Of a stretch of 64,000 bases of DNA, positions 59,659-64,000 are shown piece after piece (position 1 is the first letter of the stretch; every line of letters starts with the position of its first letter). The translations under genes were made by a program, and so were the position numbers. The DNA is from Streptomyces regalis (GTDB lineage Bacteria > Actinomycetota > Actinomycetes > Streptomycetales > Streptomycetaceae): positions 1 through 64,000 of the forward strand of contig NZ_LLZG01000364.1 of NCBI RefSeq assembly GCF_001509475.1, given 5' to 3'. The notes beneath the pieces are model-generated. The model was given only the letters and a program-made list of their open reading frames with translations, did no database searches and had not been told where the DNA came from.

Positions 59659-59768
59659 CTGTTTCCCGGCCCACCCGCAGCCGGGCGGAGAGCGTGAGGG
59701 ACCATAGGTGGGGGCGGTGGAGCCGGTCATTCCGGTAGACCGAGATCCAACACAGGAGCCTTACGACC

Positions 59769-61373
59769 ATGACGGTAACCAGCGAACTCGACGACTCGTT
59801 CCACGTCTTCGACACCACCCTGCGCGACGGCGCCCAGCGGGAGGGCATCAACCTCACTGTCGCCGACAAGCTGGCCATCGCCCGTCACCTGGACGACTTC
59901 GGGGTGAGCTTCATCGAGGGCGGCTGGCCCGGCGCCAACCCCAGGGACACCGAGTTCTTCGCGCGCGCCCAGCAGGAGATCGACTTCAAGCACGCCCAGT
60001 TGGTCGCGTTCGGCGCGACCCGTCGCGCGGGCGGCAAGGCGAGCGAGGACCCGCAGGTCAAGGCCCTCCTGGAGTCCGGCGCCCCGGTGATCACCCTGGT
60101 CGCGAAGTCCCACGACCGGCACGTCGAGCTCGCCCTGCGCACCACGCTCGACGAGAACCTGGAGATGGTCCGCGACACGGTGTCGTACCTGCGCGAGCAG
60201 GGCCGCCGCGTCTTCGTCGACTGCGAGCACTTCTTCGACGGCTACCGCGCCAACCCCGAGTACGCGAAATCCGTCGTCCGTACGGCCTCGGAGGCCGGCG
60301 CCGACGTCGTCATCCTCTGCGACACCAACGGCGGCATGCTCCCCGCGCAGGTCCAGGCGGTCGTCTCCACCGTCCTCGCCGACACGGGCGCACGCCTCGG
60401 CATCCACGCCCAGGACGACACCGGCTGCGCGGTCGCCAACACCCTCGCCGCGGTCGACGCCGGCGCGACCCACGTACAGTGCACGGCCAACGGCTACGGC
60501 GAGCGCGTCGGCAACGCCAACCTGTTCCCGGTGGTGGCGGCCCTGGAGCTGAAGTACGGCAAGAAGGTCCTCCCCGACGGCCACCTGCGCGAGATGACCC
60601 GCATCTCCCACGCCATCGCCGAGGTCGTCAACCTCACCCCCTCCACGCACCAGCCGTACGTCGGCGTCTCCGCCTTCGCGCACAAGGCCGGCCTGCACGC
60701 CTCCGCGATCAAGGTCGACCCGGACCTGTACCAGCACATCGACCCCGAGCAGGTCGGCAACACCATGCGGATGCTGGTCTCCGACATGGCGGGCCGCGCC
60801 TCGATCGAGCTCAAGGGCAAGGAGCTCGGCATCGACCTCGGCGGCGACCGCGAGCTGGTCGGCCGGGTGGTCGAGCGGGTCAAGGAGCGCGAGCTCAAGG
60901 GCTACACGTACGAGGCGGCGGACGCGAGCTTCGAACTCCTCCTGCGCGCCGAGGTCGAGGGCAAGCCCCTGAAGTACTTCGACGTCGAGTCCTGGCGCGC
61001 GATCGTCGAGGACCGCCCCGACGGCATCCACGCCAACGAGGCCACGGTCAAGCTCTTCGCCAAGGGCGAGCGCATCGTCGCCACGGCCGAGGGCAATGGC
61101 CCGGTCAACGCCCTCGACCGCGCGCTGCGCGTGGCCCTGGAGAAGATCTACCCCCAGCTCGCCAAGCTGGACCTCGTCGACTACAAGGTCCGCATCCTGG
61201 AGGGCGTCCACGGCACCCAGTCCACGACCCGCGTCCTGATCTCCACGTCCGACGGGGCGGGGGAGTGGTCGACGGTCGGCGTCGCCGAGAACGTCATCGC
61301 GGCGTCCTGGCAGGCCCTGGAGGACGCGTACACGTACGGGTTGCTGCGGGCCGGGGTGGCGCCGGCCGAGTAG
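59769..61373 (+). CDS. cimA: (R)-citramalate synthase
   Basis: This 534-residue DRE-TIM enzyme condenses pyruvate with acetyl-CoA to citramalate, giving a threonine-independent route to 2-oxobutyrate and isoleucine. It has TTLRDGAQREGINLTVADKL, LCDTNGGMLPAQVQ, HAQDDTGCAVANT and NGYGERVGNANL, and a C-terminal LeuA-type allosteric domain (about 400-530). The N-terminal RDGAQREG and length follow CimA rather than isopropylmalate or homocitrate synthase. It may be attenuated by the leader at 59528-59658. Confidence 0.93.
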   Translation: MTVTSELDDSFHVFDTTLRDGAQREGINLTVADKLAIARHLDDFGVSFIEGGWPGANPRDTEFFARAQQEIDFKHAQLVAFGATRRAGGKASEDPQVKALLESGAPVITLVAKSHDRHVELALRTTLDENLEMVRDTVSYLREQGRRVFVDCEHFFDGYRANPEYAKSVVRTASEAGADVVILCDTNGGMLPAQVQAVVSTVLADTGARLGIHAQDDTGCAVANTLAAVDAGATHVQCTANGYGERVGNANLFPVVAALELKYGKKVLPDGHLREMTRISHAIAEVVNLTPSTHQPYVGVSAFAHKAGLHASAIKVDPDLYQHIDPEQVGNTMRMLVSDMAGRASIELKGKELGIDLGGDRELVGRVVERVKERELKGYTYEAADASFELLLRAEVEGKPLKYFDVESWRAIVEDRPDGIHANEATVKLFAKGERIVATAEGNGPVNALDRALRVALEKIYPQLAKLDLVDYKVRILEGVHGTQSTTRVLISTSDGAGEWSTVGVAENVIAASWQALEDAYTYGLLRAGVAPAE

Positions 61374-61428
61374 GCCGAACGGACCTCGCATCTGCCCCCG
61401 GGCCCGTCGTCCACGGCACAGTTGAGCC

Positions 61429-61782
61429 ATGGACGACATGGACACCGACGACAGGAACCTGTTGGCCCGGGGGAGTGTGGCGACCCGCCTGCCCGCCCAG
61501 GACATGGAGCGGGCGCGGCGTTTCTACTCCGAGAAGCTCGGCCTGGAGCCGGTCGACGAACGGCCGGGCGGGCTGCTGTACCGGTGCGGGGACACGGAGT
61601 TCGCCGTGTACCGGTCGACCGGCGCCTCCCCCGGCACCTTCACCCAGATGGGCCGGCAGGTCGAGGACGTCGAGGCGGTCGTGGCGGAACTCAGGCGGCG
61701 CGGCGTGGAGTTCGAGGAGGTCGACGTGCCCGGGTTCCGCAGCGAGGGCAACCTGCTGGGGGTCGGCCAGCCGTACGCCTGA
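61429..61782 (+). CDS. VOC-family protein with probable internal deletion
   Basis: This 117-residue glyoxalase/bleomycin-resistance-fold protein has a first half that is typical: ATRLPAQDMERARRFYSEKLGL, GGLLYRCGDTEFAVY, GTFTQMG and VEAVVAELRRRGVEFEEVDVPG. It then passes straight to FRSEGNLLGVGQPYA. Relatives I remember have about 25 more residues between the PG and the FRDSEGN segments, so one beta strand with part of the metal or ligand site seems lost without breaking the frame. It may be non-functional or altered. ATG 61438 is an alternative start. Confidence 0.75.
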   Translation: MDDMDTDDRNLLARGSVATRLPAQDMERARRFYSEKLGLEPVDERPGGLLYRCGDTEFAVYRSTGASPGTFTQMGRQVEDVEAVVAELRRRGVEFEEVDVPGFRSEGNLLGVGQPYA

Positions 61783-61852
61783 GCCGTACCTGAAGAAACA
61801 ACACCACTGACCTGGCCAGGAGTTGAGTGTGCCCCTGTCCTGATGTGAAGTC

Positions 61853-61881
61853 TTGACGCCCTTCGGCACCATTAGTTAACT
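61853..61881 (+). promoter_or_regulatory. candidate promoter of the family 3 glycosidase
   Basis: TTGACG (61853-61858) and TTAACT (61876-61881) are spaced 17 bp in an AT-richer patch 50 nt before the glycosidase start. No CebR-type TGGGAGCGCTCCCA site was seen. Confidence 0.5.
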
Positions 61882-61931
61882 CACGGCGTGATCTAAGTCA
61901 TGTGTTGACTCTGAGAGCCGAGGGACGTTCC

Positions 61932-64000
61932 ATGCGCAGAACCGCCCTGCTCGCCTCCGCCGCGCTCCTCACCGCCCTGCTCCCGCTCACCGCCGCCGCC
62001 CCCGCATCGGGCGCCGACGACCCCGCCCCGGTCCCCGTCGACCGCTTCGAGGGCGAGGTGCCCTTCGCTAGCCCGCCCGCCGAGGGCGTCTTCACCTGGG
62101 GCAGCGACAACGACGACCCGCCCGCCCTGCAGCTCACCGCCCGCGACGACGCGCCCGAGGGCGAGAAGGTGCTCGCCGGCACGTACGACATCAGCGGCTA
62201 CGGCGGCTTCACCCACGGCTTCGCCTTCGCCGAGCCCGCCCACGACTGGTCCGCCCACAAGGGCATCCGCCTGTGGTGGGACGGTCAGAACAACGGCAAG
62301 AAGATCGCCTTCGAACTCAGGGACGGCGGTGCCAACGGCGAGGCCTCCGAGCTGTGGACGACCTCCTTCACCGACGACTTCACCGGCTGGAAACAGATCG
62401 AGCTGCCCTTCACCGACTTCACCTACCGCACGGACTACCAGCCCGTCGGCGGCATCGACCACATCCTCGGCCTCACCGAGACCTGGGGCTACGCCGTCAC
62501 CCTCCCGGTCGGGATCAGGGCCCGATTCGCCATGGACGGCGTCGAGTTGTACGGCAAGGCCGACCAGTCCCTGAAGGCCTCCGTCCGCACCGACTCCCCC
62601 GTCCACCCCACCGACGAGGGCGCTGCGGCGACCGCGAAGCTCACCGTCGCCACCACGGGCTCCACTCCCCTAGACGAACCCGTCACCGTCAGCTACGAGA
62701 CAACGGGCGGCACCGCCGACCCGGGCAGGGACTACACCCCGGTCACCGGAACCGTCACCTTCCCGGCCGGCACGGCCTCCGGCACCACCCGCGAGATCCG
62801 CGTCCCCACCCTCAAGGACAGGTCCGCCGAGCCGGCGGAGACGATCCCGCTGAAGCTGACCGTCACCGGCGCCAGGCCTCCGGCCGAGACCCCGCAGATC
62901 GTCGTCGACGCGCACGGACTGCCGTATCTGGACAGCAGGTTGCCGGTGCGCAAGCGCGTCGCCGACCTCCTCGCACGCCTCTCCCTTCAGGAGAAGGCCG
63001 GCCAGATGACCCAGGCCGAGCGCGGCGCCCTCACCGCGTCCGGTGACATCGCCACGTACGCCCTCGGCTCGCTCCTCTCCGGCGGCGGTTCCACGCCGAC
63101 GCCCAACACCGCCGAGGCCTGGGCGAAGATGATCGACGGCTTCCAGCTCCGGGCCCGGGTGACCCGGTTCCAGATCCCGCTGATCTACGGTGTCGACGCG
63201 GTGCACGGCCACAACAACCTGACCGGCGCGACGATCATGCCGCACAACATCGGACTCGGGGCGTCCAGAGATCCGGGCCTGGCGTACAAGGCCGGCGCGG
63301 TCACGGCGGCCGAGACGCGGGCCACCGGTATCCCCTGGGACTTCGCGCCCTGTCTGTGCGTGGCCCGGGACGACCGGTGGGGACGGACCTACGAGTCCTT
63401 CGGCGAGGACCCGGCCCTCGTCGATGCCATGGAGACCGTCATCCAGGGCCTCCAGGGCAGGCCCGACGGACGCGACCTGAACCGGAACGACAAGGTTCTC
63501 GCCACCGCCAAGCACTTCGTCGGCGACGGCGGCACCGAGTACGGCTCCTCCACCACCGGCACGTACACCATCGACCAGGGCGTCACCAAGGTCACCCGGC
63601 AGCAGCTGGAGGCCGTCCATCTCGCCCCGTACGAGACCGCCGTCGACCGCGGTGTCGGCACGGTCATGCCGTCGTACTCCTCCCTGGACCTCGTCGGCGA
63701 CGGCCAGGGCCCGGTGAAGATGCACGCCCGCGCCGACATGATCAACGGCGTCCTCAAGGACCGTATGGGCTTCGACGGCTTCGTGATCAGCGACTGGCAG
63801 GCCATCGACCAGATCCCCGGCGACTACGCCTCCGACGTCCGGACGTCGGTCAACGCGGGCCTCGACATGATCATGGTGCCGTACGCGTACAAGGACTTCC
63901 GCGCGACGCTGGTCGACGAGGTGAAGGCCGGCCGGATCAGTGAGCGGCGGATCGACGACGCCGTGTCCCGCATCCTCACCCAGAAGTTCCGGCTCGGCCT
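61932..64000 (+). CDS. secreted glycoside hydrolase family 3 protein (3' end outside window)
   Basis: ATG 61932 (GAGGGA upstream) opens a frame still open at the window end, 689 residues. In order: a Sec signal peptide (to about residue 27), a carbohydrate-binding-like beta domain (about 35-210, GGFTHGFAFAEPAHDWSAHK), a Calx-beta domain (about 215-315, DEPVTVSYETTGGTADPGRDY split by its own loop), then the family 3 catalytic barrel from about 330. The nucleophile is Asp621 in GFVISDWQAI, and KHFVGDGGT and YGVDAVHGHNN are typical. It should release glucose from beta-glucans outside the cell. The acid/base residue lies beyond the edge. Confidence 0.92.
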   Translation, partial: MRRTALLASAALLTALLPLTAAAPASGADDPAPVPVDRFEGEVPFASPPAEGVFTWGSDNDDPPALQLTARDDAPEGEKVLAGTYDISGYGGFTHGFAFAEPAHDWSAHKGIRLWWDGQNNGKKIAFELRDGGANGEASELWTTSFTDDFTGWKQIELPFTDFTYRTDYQPVGGIDHILGLTETWGYAVTLPVGIRARFAMDGVELYGKADQSLKASVRTDSPVHPTDEGAAATAKLTVATTGSTPLDEPVTVSYETTGGTADPGRDYTPVTGTVTFPAGTASGTTREIRVPTLKDRSAEPAETIPLKLTVTGARPPAETPQIVVDAHGLPYLDSRLPVRKRVADLLARLSLQEKAGQMTQAERGALTASGDIATYALGSLLSGGGSTPTPNTAEAWAKMIDGFQLRARVTRFQIPLIYGVDAVHGHNNLTGATIMPHNIGLGASRDPGLAYKAGAVTAAETRATGIPWDFAPCLCVARDDRWGRTYESFGEDPALVDAMETVIQGLQGRPDGRDLNRNDKVLATAKHFVGDGGTEYGSSTTGTYTIDQGVTKVTRQQLEAVHLAPYETAVDRGVGTVMPSYSSLDLVGDGQGPVKMHARADMINGVLKDRMGFDGFVISDWQAIDQIPGDYASDVRTSVNAGLDMIMVPYAYKDFRATLVDEVKAGRISERRIDDAVSRILTQKFRLG

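Overview
The window is about 72% GC with strongly GC-biased third codon positions, frequent GTG starts and GGAGG-type ribosome binding sites. Its gene set (ligA, gatCAB, an ilvB-ilvN-ilvC-serA group, c-di-GMP proteins, many TetR/LuxR/PucR regulators) is that of a Streptomyces chromosome. The order matches, as far as I remember it, the conserved core of S. coelicolor around ligA to cimA. No transposase, integrase, phage gene, CRISPR array, rRNA or tRNA was seen, so this is core chromosome with some accessory insertions.

Layout. 1-12 kb: a MetE-like protein, NAD-dependent DNA ligase, the GGDEF-EAL protein RmdB, a TetR/DUF4267 divergent pair with twin operators, and gatC-gatA-(small protein)-gatB. 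12-22 kb: MMPL transporter, acetyltransferase, small membrane proteins, a large LuxR/AAA regulator, a sugar dehydrogenase lipoprotein, aldo/keto reductase and hydroxyacid dehydrogenase. 22.9-26.3 kb: a membrane PAS-GGDEF protein with a decayed EAL domain. 26.3-32 kb: the branched-chain amino acid operon with a leader-peptide attenuator (MRTRILVLGKRVG), then serA. 32-39 kb: an MFS/TetR pair and a four-gene peptide/metallophore-type ABC importer with a fused permease and a Zur-like box in its promoter. 39-43 kb: PucR regulator, proline dehydrogenase and pruA. 43-46 kb: small proteins, an AAC(2')-I-like acetyltransferase and a Tat-type purple acid phosphatase. 46-49 kb: leuB and ilvE. 49-51.4 kb: a two-gene unit of a membrane PLD-like protein and a KamA-type radical SAM enzyme.

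51.4-57.1 kb is the most unusual region. An NCS1 permease lies divergent from a fused UreA-UreB protein, a UreC-like subunit, agmatine deiminase and a TetR regulator. The urease-like proteins keep all nickel ligands but lack the flap cysteine, and no urease accessory genes are present. Two copies of the dyad GAGTGAYGYTC sit in the divergent promoter. I infer a catabolic unit in which agmatine deiminase makes N-carbamoylputrescine, itself a substituted urea, and the urease-like enzyme may cleave it.

57.1-64 kb: a 5'-deleted beta-propeller pseudogene beside its intact paralogue, separated by short tandem repeats; cimA behind a probable Ile-sensing attenuator; a VOC protein that appears internally deleted; and a secreted family 3 glycoside hydrolase running off the end.

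The branched-chain and isoleucine genes are spread over ilvBNC, leuB, ilvE and cimA. At least two of these units (ilvB and cimA) appear controlled by transcription attenuation.
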